DNA of 64,000 nt from Astrocystis sublimbata (Eukaryota; Ascomycota; Sordariomycetes; Xylariales; Xylariaceae). Below, piece by piece: positions 25,785 through 37,248 of the stretch (positions within the stretch are counted from its first letter, which is position 1; every line of letters starts with the position of its first letter). The notes beneath the pieces were generated by a model. That model ran no database searches and was not told the DNA's origin. It saw nothing but the letters and a program-made list of their open reading frames with translations. The stretch is from NCBI GenBank assembly GCA_022453515.1, contig JAJNNY010000024.1:1-64000 (forward strand). The letters run 5' to 3'. The translations under genes were made by a program, and so were the position numbers.

Positions 25785-27887
25785 CTAGCCTTCTTCTTTG
25801 TCATTGACGTCTTCACCCTCATCACCCAGCTCGGCCTCTAATTCTTGTGGTATCTCGCGGGGACCCATCCTCTGCTGCGTCACCTCCAAACCTCCTGCTG
25901 TGACCCATAGGAAGAAATCACTCTTGAAGGTATCGATTTGGTTGAAGAATATGTGAAACCTATCGCTTTGGTTAGTCAACCTGGATGATTGGGGGGCATC
26001 GATGCCGGCACGCTAGTAGCACTTCTACGTGGAATTCGAAAATATGAAAAATAAAAGGAGAGACAAAACTTACGAGTTCTCCTTCTCCTCAAGCTCGAAG
26101 ATGCGACGGTAGATGTGCTCTTCCTTGAATGCCTGCAGCTCCTTGTCGTAATTGGCGAAGTTCAGGTCTTCTAGGCCCAGATCCTCAACGGCTCGCTTGT
26201 TGTATGTGTCGAATACGGGACGCTCGAGGAGCAATCCCAAGCTAGGGGCTTTGGGGATACTGATGCGCGCGGGCGAGTAGCTCTCCTCGAAGCGGGACCA
26301 CGGCGTCGCGCACCGCACAGCGAGGGCGGCTAAGCCGACCATCTTGCGGATCTGGTGCATCATGAATGACTGCCCGTGGACTTTCAAGGAGAGCCACTGA
26401 GTGTCGTTGATCTGGATGGGCTCGCGATTGACGATAAAGGATTTGATCGTTCGCTTGGAGGCAGGATCGTTGTGCGACTTTTGTATGGTGTAGTTGTGAT
26501 AATTCTTGGTGCCAACGTACTTGTCCAGGGCCTCCTGAAGCTGGTCTAGGCGATCTGGTGTCACTCGATACCGCCGCTTAGCGGCGACATAGGCAGTCTT
26601 GATTTCTTTCAACGCCTTCTCAACTGGACTCAGTTCTTTCGGCTTGTATTCTCCATTCTCGGGCTCAGCTGGCTTCTCCGTAGAGGCCGACTCAGCTGCT
26701 GTAGTTTCCTCTGCTATAGTAGCTGGTGCATCTTCAGCGGAAAGACCCAGAACTTCTGCGTCCTTGGCGACGTTCTTTTTAGTGGCATCGTCATCAGGTT
26801 TACTGTCGTCATCAGTCGCAGCTGTCTTGGTAGCAGAATTCTCATTCGTATCCCTCTCAGGTGAGTGTATACGTAATTTCACAGCTTCTCGGACGTTGGG
26901 TTCCAGTGCGTCTAGAATGGGCTGGATGTACTCTCTGTCGACTTGATCCCAGTAGTCCTTGACCCCTCCCATGCGCGCTGCGTATTCTTCCTCGAGCCCC
27001 GCCTCCTGGGTTGACTGTGAGATTCTTCTCCCAAGGAAGCTCGCGGGGTGAGGGGGTAACAGGCAGTAACTCGGCATGAGGTATTCGTACCATCTCGAGT
27101 CACAGGATGCATAGCAGCTGAAAGCATTGTTCGTACGCTGAATGCCCCATACGCGAATCTGTGGAGGCAGGTTCTCGTTGATTTTCTGGACAAGATCCGG
27201 GTCGTCCACGATCAACTTGAGCGAGACCATGTTTCCGGCGGCGTGGACGCCCTTGTCGGTCCTCGCGCAGCGCAAGAAGCTCGACTTTCTCGGGTCGTCG
27301 GCATTGGCCTTGGAGATGGCCTTGGCAGCAACGAAGGCAGCGAAGAGGTCGCCCTCGATTGTTTTCAGGTCGTGGTTAATCTGCAGCCCGTGGTAGCCAG
27401 TGCCGGCATACCCTATCATGACAGCAACCTTCTTCTTCGGTCGGCGCTCCTCGGATGCGATCTCGGCTTCAGAGAACTCGATGCTCATGTAGCTGGACTC
27501 TGGCTTGGCCCCATCCTCGCCGACCCTGTCCGTCTTTCTACGCTTGCGATCCCGCCAGTCAAACTGCGGCCCATTCTCGCCGCCCCTGGCAACAGGTACT
27601 GGTCAGCAGCGTTGGCTGGGCTGTTGGAAGAGAAAATGCTGAGATGGGCAGACCTACTTGTTGGCCCTGCGACCGAAATCCCGCTTGCGCTTGTCGCCAT
27701 TCCCGCGACTTGCTGCTTTGTTTGCACCAAAGTACCTTTGCCGCTGGCTGTGGACATTTCCATTGCCCGTGTCACTAGCATCCGGCTGCTTGGACGCTGG
27801 AGTGGAAGCTGGATCGTTGGTAGCTGCCGTAGTGATGGGGGCGCCGTCACGACTCGGGCGGTCGGTCGCGTTAGTGTCTGCTGCCAT
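25785..27887 (-). CDS. pus1: tRNA pseudouridine synthase Pus1
   Basis: Three exons on the minus strand, 27887-27658, 27585-26074 and 25959-25785, give 638 residues. The intron joins are ANK/GGENGPQFDW and EKEN/SFHIFFNQ, both GT..AG and in phase. The TruA-type catalytic motif CARTDKGVHA is present, with the nucleophilic Asp near residue 187. It is preceded by VAVMIGYAGTGYHGLQ, which opens the catalytic domain. LPPQIRVWGIQRTNNAFSCYASCDSRWYEYLMPSY and MMHQIRKMVGLAA are also family blocks. An insertion of about 80 acidic residues (Ala, Glu, Thr) sits in the middle, as in fungal Pus1. The N-terminal 100 residues are basic and low-complexity and may act in nuclear import. The enzyme modifies U27, U28, U34-36 and other sites in tRNAs, and U2 snRNA. 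Confidence 0.93.
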
Positions 27888-29311
27888 GTCAGTGTGTTGC
27901 GCGAGAGATTTGCTCGCATGGCCAACTTGTGGAGGGTGCTGATGTCGAGGTAATGGTCACGAAGCTCGAGCTCAACAAGCCAAGGTTTGCTCCCGCCGGC
28001 TGAACATGACGGCGTGCATGGATGATGGGTCAGGTCAATTGGCTTGAAATCATCTTATCGATAAGCATTACCGTCAGTCATCCCACCTTTGGTGCCCCAC
28101 CTACCTAAGTACCAGGTACCTAGGTATGCACCCTAGTAGGTGCCCACGTAGGTGTGTCCTACCTAGGTAGGTAGGTAGGTGGTAGCAGCAGCACATCTTA
28201 GTAGGCCTCCAGCAGGTTTACATGTACTACCTAGGTAAGGTCACCTAACTAATTGTTACCTACATATAACTTTAGGTGCGTGATCAAACATCAACAACCA
28301 ACCTTGGAAGGTTGGAAGTCAACCAACAAGTCGCTTGCCAGAATCACCTTCGATGTGAGCAGGTGGGATGGACACATAAAGGCGCCGAGTATAGAAGAAC
28401 TCGAACCTGATTATCATATCCACGTAACAACTTGTTTGAGCAGTGTCTCCATCCCTACGTCGGTGGTCGGGCAACGTCGGGGTCGGGCACGTCTGGTCAG
28501 GCACGGCCCCCGGAGACAGAATTGCGAGACAACTTCGGCCATCAGATACATTGTTGAGCCGTGACAACAAGAAGCGTGTTGTCAGATTGCTGGTCAGCTG
28601 TGCGTCACAGGCTGTTCACTAAAGCGAGTAGTGTCTCAGAGCCTGCTCTGGATCTCCAGAGTGCCGAGTCACAGCATCCAGATCAAAGTCATCGTCGTCC
28701 ACATGTCCATCAGACTAATGCCCGGCTCACTTTCCAGAGATTCCATGGCTTACTACTGGGTCGGTAGCGGTAGGCGGCCGCCGCTGCCTGTCGCAGCCAA
28801 GGAGCTGCTGAGCTTCGCCACTAGCGATCTGGGGCAAGGAAGCATCAAGTGACTCACGAGCCAGGGCTATCAGCCAATCAACTTACACGCTGGGTGCCGT
28901 GTATGCCTTCGGTTCATCACCACATCATCACCACACCCGTTTATAACTGCTCAGCTTGCCGGCGAATGCCGACTGGGTCACCAACCTGTTGGTTGTAGTC
29001 GCCGAATATTTCTAGAGCACCGATGAAGATGAATTGGTACATAAGCGCTCCCACCCGTTCCAAAATGTTCCCCGGCCTGGACTGCTCACCGGTTTACTTA
29101 CCACAATCACCACGCTGATCTCGTTCCTCGGAGTCGTCACCTTTGGGCTGTTAGATATTGGTTGCTGAGGTAAAAGTTTCAACCGTTCCATTCAAAACTA
29201 TACCATGGCTTTATTAGAATCCACAATACGTCCATCCTGGCCCGGATTAAGCCCCTCGGCCCCTCGTCGGAAATATCGCAAGGGCCCTAGAGGGGAGCGG
29301 ATGCAACCCTT
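27888..29311. other. Intergenic with dense TAGGTA repeats
   Basis: About 1.4 kb between pus1 (leftward) and the next rightward gene, so it is a divergent promoter region. The block 28095-28245 is one of the densest TAGGTACC clusters in the window. Short ORFs at 28253-28852 have no recognisable domain. Nothing else was found. Confidence 0.5.
28095..28245. repeat. TAGGTACCTACC-type repeat cluster
   Basis: Consecutive CCTACCTAAGTACC, AGGTACCTAGGTA, CCTACCTAGGTAGGTAGGTAGG and CTACCTAGGTAAGG units within 150 bp. Because the unit is nearly palindromic, it reads the same on both strands. It lies upstream of pus1. Confidence 0.75.
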
Positions 29312-30172
29312 ATGCCGCGCCCGAAAATCGAATGTATGTGTGCGACAATCCATAGACTCAGGAATCGACCATTGACAGGCTTTTTGGCCGTGCAGTACAC
29401 GGCTCGCGTAGCGTGGGATCGTGATGAAAAGGATGACGGCCGCCGTCTAGCTTTAGATCCTACTGTCGCACTGCCCGGAGAGCGACAGCGCCATATTCCA
29501 CGCCTGGAGCGCCAGGGAGCATTCCGTGCCCCTAACTCCTGGGAACTATCGGAAGCCGATGTTGTCGTTAACGATGCCGAACTGTATCGGTTGGGAATAT
29601 TGTATGATAGGGACGATTATGACCCCTCACGTGGCTTTGGTTTCTGTCTTGAGGCCATCAAGCACGAACAGCCCGTATATTCTCTTCGTCCAGCCAGGCG
29701 GACAAAGAAGGCCCGCGACCGCCGCGTAACCCATAAGCAAGAAGACCTGCAACTCTCGGTTTCGTTACTTTCTACGTACCTTGGCGACGACGCAGCTATC
29801 GCGCGATTCTTCGCGCCCGTGGGCGATGTGATGCCCATGGACACGGAAACATTTCACCAAGAACAGAGCAGCTTGGCGGCACGGGACGATACGATCAATC
29901 CCCTAACCGTCATATATGAGCTTGCAGAGCCTTCGAAACCCTCACTTTCGCCAACGCCTAGAGAGAGTGACGTCCTAGAGTTGGTGTCTGACACGGAAGA
30001 CGACGTATTCGACGAGTCTGAGGAGAACATCGGCTGCAGTGGCGGCTGGGCGATGGTGTCGAATACCGATGTCAATACCAGGGAGTATAGCGGGGATGCT
30101 GCTCATGTTGACATGACTACCAATGCCCGTGAGGAGACGACCTGGGTTTTCGTTGCTGGGAACGACTTGTAG
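29312..30172 (+). CDS. Hypothetical fungal protein
   Basis: Not recognised. An ATG ORF of 286 codons. After a short N-terminus it has VVVNDAELYRLGILYDRDD, then QPVYSLRPARRTKKARDRR, then LQLSVSLLSTYLGDDAAIARFF. A long acidic C-terminal half follows (SDTEDDVFDESEEN), ending WVFVAGNDL. A GTATGT donor at 29334 and a CAG ending at 29378 could remove a 45-nt segment in phase. That would shorten the N-terminus by 15 residues, so the first exon is uncertain. No membrane segment, signal peptide or catalytic motif was seen. The ordered middle and acidic disordered tail look like a real nuclear or cytosolic protein rather than a chance ORF. Confidence 0.6.
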   Translation: MPRPKIECMCATIHRLRNRPLTGFLAVQYTARVAWDRDEKDDGRRLALDPTVALPGERQRHIPRLERQGAFRAPNSWELSEADVVVNDAELYRLGILYDRDDYDPSRGFGFCLEAIKHEQPVYSLRPARRTKKARDRRVTHKQEDLQLSVSLLSTYLGDDAAIARFFAPVGDVMPMDTETFHQEQSSLAARDDTINPLTVIYELAEPSKPSLSPTPRESDVLELVSDTEDDVFDESEENIGCSGGWAMVSNTDVNTREYSGDAAHVDMTTNAREETTWVFVAGNDL

Positions 30173-30857
30173 CAGCTCAGCAACATTTACCCTCTCATCC
30201 AGCATGTCCTCAAACCTCGAACTTGAGCTTATTTATCAGGTATCACTTGACGGTGCAACGGAAATGGTCCCCTCATTCCCAGCTTTAGGCACCGGCGTAC
30301 CGGAACGAAGAAGGGCTTTTTAGAGATGGCAGGCAGGGGAGGGTACACGTCGAGGCTGCAGAATCAAGGGCTGTGTTGTGCCCCAGGCTTTTGGGGGGAG
30401 GGTCAGCTTGAGCTCATATGCCTTGGCTTTGCTGTATGTATATAAACCTACTGAATGAGAGCGTTTCGGGCAAGTATGCAAACTGGGTACTGAGTATTAA
30501 AGTGTCTCCCGTGATGTTAACTTCTCGGCTCGGCAGCATCCTCATTAGGATTCTTAGTATCTTGAGGCAACTAGCCAATGCACGCGCTTTCTTTTCTCTA
30601 TCTAAAGTATATGTCTCTTTCGTCATCACGTGAAGTTCCAATAAGTAAGCAGGTAGACATCCGCGCCCAGCGGGAGTATCAGTCTCCATCCTAACACCGC
30701 CATCCTACATCATAGAGGAGATTCCAAAACGATATATTGCCAGTCTATTTGAAGCAGGGACTTTTGTCATCATCCAACGGGCCTAGACCAGTTTAGCCAT
30801 ATGTAACGTCGTGTCCAAACAAAACTCCAACGTCTTACTTCACCCGAGGACAAGTGG
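30173..30857. other. Intergenic, convergent 3' ends
   Basis: About 680 bp between the hypothetical gene and the SET/MYND gene, which point towards each other. No feature was recognised. Confidence 0.5.
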
Positions 30858-32532
30858 CTATAGGTCCTCAGCACTAACATTACTTGCCAATGCCTTAAGC
30901 GATGGCCAAAGAGGCTCGATCTTCTGTTTGATATCCCTCTCTGTCATGCTCACCCCAGCCATGATCTGCTTGTAGGTATTCCCGATCACAGTCCCGAAGG
31001 GTGTGTTGAGCCCAAACATCCGATACGTATGTGTCTGGAGATAGAATAGGAAGCCAAAATAAAGGAGCCTCAGCTCGAGCCCGCCCTGCGCGAGCTCTTG
31101 ATAGAGCTCTTGGTGCGCCGGGCCACTTAGCACGTTGATCAAGGTTGAGACAACCCAAGCATTGATCAAACGATCCGGGTAGAATTCTTGCGGATATAGC
31201 GCAGGAAGTATCTCGAAGTGCAACTTGCAGCCCAGCCGAAAAGCCTTGTAAATCGACCCTGACTCGAAGTACTGCGAGAACAGGCGACGACAAAGTAGAG
31301 GCACAGGTTGCTGTGCCCATCCCCACATTTTTGAGTTGATACACATTTGGATCGCTGCTCTGACTTCATCAATCGTGGACTGTTTGTTCTCGTGAACCGC
31401 ATACGCCTCGGCCTCTATTGCGGCTACCCGTTTCTGAGCTTGGATGTCGCTGCCAGGCACCAAGTGATTCGACAACCTCGATGCATGCCGGGTCACCAAC
31501 GTATCTGCTCGCTTATGAAACGCCACGTCTAGATCTTCTGGTCGCTTCAAGAATTGACCTGCCTCCAGGTCAACGCCCTGTTGACACTTGGCGCATTGGC
31601 AAGTGAAGAAATAGCGCTCCTTCAGCTCGGCCTGCCGCACACCGAAAGGGTTCGTGACTTCTGCGTATTTGATGAATATTTCCTCCCCTGGCTTGATGGT
31701 CCTCAAAGCTCGTAACTCATGTCCGGGCTGATTGAAGGCTGCTACGGCATTTGGATCGCAGGAGTGATTGGCGCTGCATAACAACGGGTCGAATCCGATG
31801 CCGAGGGCGACACTGTCGAGCGGAGATGAGAGAGTGAAGGAGTTACTCAAAACCTGACCTTGTCAGCAAATGCTTGACTTATATACTTTACACATCGGCG
31901 TTAAAACAAACATTAGTCGCCATTCCCGTCGAAACTGACTTGGCATCAAGCCCATCGATCTTTGGGTAGCCGCTGTAGTGCCAACCAGCCGTTCCAAGAA
32001 GGTCGAAATCTTTGAATCTTTGCTTGTTCTGGACGCCGATTTCGTTCAAGGCTCCTGCATCGCTCGCGGGCCAGAGATCGAGGACGTCGTTTACGTTCTT
32101 CATCTCGCTCTTCGGGTCCGCCTTCAGTCGGCCTAGAATCTTTATGGTTCCACGGACTTGCGGGGGCAGATCTGGTCTCCCTTCCACACTGATGATCTTG
32201 CATTCATACTTGTGCTCGTGTTTCCAGGCCTTCGACTGGCAAGACTTGGCACAATACCCAACCCGTTGACAGCCGGTGCAGCTTTTGATTTCCGTGGTGC
32301 CGTTTGGTAGACCCATGGCTGTCGCTGTGAGCTTTTCAAAGGGGTCTGTGGCTCCACGCTGACAGCACCAGGCACAAGTGTCGAGCATCCGTTCGATCTC
32401 AAGTTCGGTCACAAGCGATCTGTCTAGGGAGACAATTGTGTCGCCCGGCGAGAAGGCTTGCCGAGCGAACAGACCGTTCCCAGCTCGTGGGAGCTTGGAC
32501 TGCTTCACCTCGACTCCCGCGTTCTTAGGCAT
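30858..32532 (-). CDS. SET- and MYND-domain protein (SMYD-like)
   Basis: Two exons on the minus strand, 32532-31912 and 31853-30858, give 538 residues. The intron can be 58 bp (donor GTTTGT, preferred) or 40 bp (donor GTGTAA). Both stay in frame and differ by six codons. The N-terminal half-SET (LPRAGNGLFARQAFSPGDTI) is split by a MYND zinc finger: CAWC..., then CTGCQRVGYCAKSCQSKAW and HEHKYEC. The core SET motif is NHSCDPNA near residue 245, followed by GEEIFIKYAEVTNPFGVRQ. A post-SET Cys cluster (CQCAKC) comes next, and the C-terminal helical region ends in SAEDL. This is the SMYD architecture: S-adenosylmethionine-dependent lysine methyltransferases acting on histones or other proteins. 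The key NHSC and SET tyrosine (KYAE) regions look intact. The target is unknown. Confidence 0.88.
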
Positions 32533-32842
32533 ATTGGCGTTTGTTGACTTCGGTATTCACAAATTAAAGTTGAAGAAAGGATACTCATCCACCAGAGACC
32601 CATTGGTCAGTCAACAATCGTCGTCTCGCGCTAACTAAGTACAGTACTTAGCTGGCTCGGCTGGGCGATCATCACTTGCAAGACCACAGGACGACCCACA
32701 TCTAGATGTGCTGACATGTTGTATGAGGTCACGGGCGAGACTGGCGAGACTGGCGAGAATCTCGACTGGTAACGCCATACGGCAAATCAGACTATATTTC
32801 TGTTCCGAGGTTGAAACGGATCTGCAGATCATAATTTGTATG
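32533..32842. other. Intergenic, SET/MYND gene promoter
   Basis: About 310 bp upstream of the SET/MYND gene, up to the first inverted-repeat element. Only a short GAGACTGGC direct duplication near 32736-32755 was noticed. Confidence 0.4.
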
Positions 32843-32844
32843 TA

Positions 32845-33188
32845 CGAGGTGGTGATCAAAAAAAAGTTGACACTTGATCTGCAGACTAGCCCCACAGGTA
32901 CTTATGGAGCTGGACAACTTTCTTCCGTAGGTTTCCGTTTCTGGTTATTATTGAGGCTATTCCGACCTTTATAGCTATTCTGAAGCTAAATAAAAGCAAC
33001 CTAAATAGTCCTTAATATTCTATATGCTTTAATAATACTTGAATATTATTTACTAGCTGTGACTATCTATGCTTTATATTTTCTATTTTTTGTGCCTCTG
33101 TTTTGTTGTATTATTAAGGGTGGCAATAGAGGTCACTATAGTGGGCCTGCCAAGAAGGGGTGTCAACTTTTTTTTGATCACCACCTCG
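32845..33188. mobile_element. MITE-like element with 29-bp perfect terminal inverted repeats and TA target duplication
   Basis: The terminal repeats at 32845-32873 and 33160-33188 are exact inverted copies, beginning CGAGGTGGTGATC and including an A8 (T8) run. Both ends are flanked by TA (32843-32844 and 33189-33190), the target duplication of Tc1/mariner-type elements. The 286-bp interior is strongly AT-rich in its right part and encodes nothing. This is the form of a non-autonomous miniature inverted-repeat element mobilised by a Tc1/mariner transposase elsewhere in the genome. The interior's TpA richness could reflect repeat-induced point mutation. Confidence 0.85.
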
Positions 33189-33222
33189 TATGTACAGTAC
33201 TCGAGTAGGTAGGCATGGGGGA

Positions 33223-33506
33223 TCAGAATTTAATGACTAGGGGGGTCCTACCCACCACCTACTACTGTAGTATACAAACCACTTCTGACCTATACAATCT
33301 TTGAAAAGTCACCTTCGTTACAACTTAATAACGCAACATACAATCAGTTGATTATTGTCAAAATCGGATATTGGAAAAATTAAAGTTACAGAATACTCCA
33401 GTTCGAATATCAGCAGTTTTACTGGCTTTGAAATAGCTATTTGAAGGTGTTATTGACTAGCAAAGTAGGTGTGTGTTGCTGGACCCCCCTAGTCATTAAA
33501 TTCTGA
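33223..33506. mobile_element. Second MITE-like element with 26-bp terminal inverted repeats
   Basis: The terminal repeats at 33223-33248 and 33481-33506 are exact inverted copies, beginning TCAGAATTTAATGAC and ending in GGGGGGTCC. The sequence differs from the first element. The 232-bp interior is AT-rich and non-coding. A target duplication is not obvious (left flank GGGGA, right flank CCACA), so the exact ends are uncertain. It lies only about 35 bp from the first element. Confidence 0.8.
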
Positions 33507-35035
33507 CCACACGGGGTAGGATAGAGGCAAAGGGACCGAGAGGGCTCGAGTGCCCATCCACAGGCCCCCGAGCCCCAAGCGGTCTACAGTAAGTCGTGGA
33601 AGCGACCATCCTTGAGGGCTTGGCTGTCTCGGCTGTCATCATAATTACACCAGCTGGCCCCAGCTACCCGGCTTGCCTAGATCCAGCCCCTGCGAGAGAT
33701 ATGCATCCAGCCCACCAACGTCGGAACAGAGATGGCTCGCGAGGCTCGGATGGCACTTGGATGGTTGGGATAGACACATCCAGTACTCACTCGCTGAGCA
33801 ATCGCCGGCACTATGTAGAGAACGTGGTGAATATCCTAACAGCACACTCAGGCCAGTAGTCATGCAACGGATACCGAGCTGCAAAGCCGGAAGTTACTCT
33901 AGGACTGCAGGTACAGTACAAGCATGCCAGGCCATGTCTTCTATTCCAAATAAAGCAGTTCTTCTGCATTTGCCGCTAGGCTTCCCCGCAAACCTTAAGA
34001 TATCAGCTTATGAAGTGGACAGACTAGAAAACCTGGGGTAAAACATGCGGGGAAGCTTAACCGCGTGAAAGTTGAACGGTGACTTGGTTTAGTTCCTTGG
34101 CGATAAAACCAAATGGAGATCGAATTGGTGTCGGACTGGAAATCAAGAAGAGTATGCCATATTAAATAAGCGAAGGCACCTCGGGCACTTCCCTCAGCTT
34201 CATCCTCACGTGTGTCCGCACCGGGGCGCTAGCCACGTTATGGTCTAGGCTCAACACTTTCGTGACAAGGGATTATGGCCTAGAGCCCTGATGGAGCACA
34301 TATATCGGCAAATGAACATATCATTCATGTGCCCGGTTTCATCTGTTTTAGGCCATTGGTCCAATACAGCTTACCACAGAGAGGCAGAGTAGAGGGCTGG
34401 GGGGCCTCGGGGCCTCGTCCCTTGGCTCGCTCTAGGTAGGATGGTCAGAGACAGTCTTCCTGTGCTTTCACAAAGACAATGTCCATTATCGTTGTAAGGT
34501 AACCTGCAGCAATTATTGTCGATATCACAACTTTATGTACTGCATTTTATATGTGATTGGCCGGGGCGAGCTACCACATTGATAACGATCGGGACGTCTC
34601 TCGGTCGCTCGGTCTGTCTCACAAGCCCCTCTCGCCCCCCCATGCCTCGCCCCCGTTGAGACCCCATCGAGAGGCCCTGGTGATCGGCCAGAGCTTGACC
34701 AGCATTTGCCAAGTAGGTGTGTGCCGAGTGTGCGGGGAAATAGATATGACCATGGTTCCAGATTTATCTCGTCTCTCCTTGATTGGCACCGGCGGACATG
34801 GGGTACATATACAGTCAGACCTCAAGTAGCACTGACAGAGGCGGAAAGCTGAGATACGAAATTGCATTTCTCTAGCAGCTAGTATGTTCTGACCCCCCAG
34901 CTCTCTCGTCAAGCTACATTTAGGGTATTCTCTTTCTCCTATGCTTTAAGCTGCATACAGTCATTTTCCTCCGAACCACTAATTCCAGCAAGAATTGTAA
35001 AGGCGCGTCGTTTCGGAATTGTCGCGACCTTCGGT
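33507..35035. other. Intergenic, upstream of the MFS permease gene
   Basis: About 1.5 kb without a supported gene. Short ORFs on both strands have no domains. This region should contain the permease promoter, and no repeat cluster was noted. Confidence 0.5.
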
Positions 35036-37248
35036 ATGGATAACGACAGTGAGAAAGGCGATTACGCCGTAGACCAGATCGAAAGGGTCCGGCATTCCGT
35101 ATCGAATGAGGAAGACGAATACACCGAGCGCGAAGCCAAAAAGATCGTTCACAGGATTGATCGCAGATTACTTGTTACCATTGGCTTCATGTACTGTGTC
35201 AGTCTGATAGACAGGACGAATGTCTCCTTTGCTGCCATTGCTGGGTTGGCCCAAGACCTTGTCTTGACTGGCAATCGCTATGTGAGCTTCATACCAATAC
35301 ACTCATATAGGTCACTTATGATGTCGCGAGGTGCTGACATCTGGACTTAGTCAATCGTGACATTAGCTTTCTTCCCTGCATATATAGTTTTCCAACCTAC
35401 CTCCACTGTCCTTGTCCGCAAAATCGGTCCTCGTATCCACATCGCAGTCATCACAGTCGCATGGGGAGCTGTAATGATAGGCATGGGGTTTACCAAAACC
35501 TTCGGCGATTTCACCGCCTTGAGAGTTGTCATCGGCGTCCTCGAAGCTGGCTTCTTTCCAAGTGCCGTCTATCTGCTGTAAGACTTCGCCTCCTTCAACA
35601 ACAAGATGCGAGCAAGACCTAGCGCAGTGGACTGACCTCTATATAACCAGATCAACATGGTACACCAGATGTATGATCTTGACCATTCAGACCGGAATGA
35701 ATGAAAACAGTCGCTAACCCTCATACTAGACGAACTAGGCAGGCGCTATGGACTCTTCTACCTCATCGGTTCGGTGACCTCCGCATTTTCTGGCCTCCTA
35801 GCTTTCGGCTTCATCCACCTTGAGGGTGCTGGAGGATTGAGAGGCTGGCGATGGATTTTCATAATCGAGGGTAATCAATGGCCCCCCACCCCCCTGTGGA
35901 CGAGCACGTCGATGGGTTGTAAGCTCACTATTGCATAGGTATTATCACCGTCCTCCTCGGCATCGCGGGTTACTGGCTACTAGTCGACTTTCCCGAATCT
36001 ACTCGCAAGAGTGTGAGTGTGTTCGGCAACGCTAATCTCGTGCATTGCTGATCCACGATGTCTAGTGGAAATTTTTGTCTGCTAAGGAACGTGCCTGGGT
36101 CGTGAGGCGGGTCAATGCTGACCGCGGTGATGTCGAAGCTACTCAGTTTCAACTTAAGAAATATCTTGCCGCGGGACTTGACTGGAGACTTTGGTATGTC
36201 CGAAGCGCTCGCAACAATGTACAAAGTACTCATACTAACGATTATGGAATTTGATAGGGCATATGGTTTAATCTTCTTCGGGAGCACGACCATGACTTAT
36301 GCTCTAGCGTTCTTCCTACCGATCATTCTCAACTCGGAGCTTGGCTACGATGTTGGTACCTCTCAAGCCCTTGTTGCCCCGCCGTATGCTTTTGCGGGCA
36401 TCTTCATGTATGCTGTGGGTTGGCTAGGAGATCGGTTCCGTCTACGTGGGCCTGTTATCGTTGCTAACATGGTGATTTCCCTGTGAGTTATTATTTTGAG
36501 TTCACCTATTACGTTCAACCCAGTGGTGTCTTGGTATCCTCGTCGCCCTGTTCAACTCCGATCACTATTGCTAGGACTAACCAGAGTGGTTCCAGCATTG
36601 GATTGCCCATCTTGGGCTGGCATCCAAATCCTGCAATTCGATATCTTGGCTCGTTTCTGCTCGTTGCAGGCGCGAACTCCAATGTACCTGCATCGCTGGC
36701 GTACCAGGCCACTAACATTCGTGGACAATGGAAGCGTGCGTTTGGAAGCGCTCTTATGGTTGGTTTTGGTGGAATTGGCGGGATTGTTGGAAGTTTAGTC
36801 TTTAGGTAAGTGGGAGCTACGCTCTTGTTCATGGATTGCATGGCTAATGATGTTTAGGGCCGAAGATAAACCTGGATATAGGCCCGGGCTTTGGGCTTGC
36901 ATTGCAGTATCTCTTTTAAACATAATCCTCGTCGGTATCTGTACGATTTCCTTCTATTTTGACAACAAGAAGGCAGAAAGAGGCGAGAAGGAGCTTGAAG
37001 CCGAAGATGTAAGTCATTCTACTAGCCCTATGTCGCCAAAAGGAGCAGCTACTAACTGTTGAACAGGAGTTAGTAATTTTCAGTCTTTTATTCCCCCTAT
37101 TCGGCAAAAGTTCTACTCTTGCGTACTACTTGATGATACATGCGCTTGAGACACCTGATTCATGAGTTGAAACTTTCCCAAAGCCGGCAGATTCTAACTT
37201 GTTTTCTCTAACAGGGGGTTTCAACCGGGATTCCGATACACGTATTGA
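35036..37248 (+). CDS. MFS permease, Dal5/allantoate permease family (anion:cation symporter)
   Basis: Nine exons are well supported: 35036-35281, 35351-35577, 35651-35670, 35730-35870, 35939-36012, 36066-36193, 36258-36482, 36596-36805, and 36858 onwards. All are in phase. The first helix has LVTIGFMYCVSLIDRTNVSFA, a Dal5-family hallmark. Later blocks include RVVIGVLEAGFFPSAVYLLSTWYTRYELGRRYGLFYLIG, LVDFPESTRKSWKFLSAKER, GPYAFAG-like (APPYAFAGIFMYAVGWLGDRF) and the helix 10-11 region QATNIRGQWKRAFGSALMVGFGGIGGIVGSLVFR. Family members import organic acids, vitamins or allantoate, and the substrate here is unknown. The 3' end is ambiguous: exon 9 can run to TGA at 37062, or splice at 37008. 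The family-typical ending GFQPGFRYTY is present at 37216-37248 but one base out of phase with the obvious acceptor. Confidence 0.85.

Noticed and set aside
27243..27953. A 236-codon plus-strand ORF opposite pus1
   Set aside because: It overlaps the pus1 exons antisense and has no domain, while pus1 carries the full family motif set.
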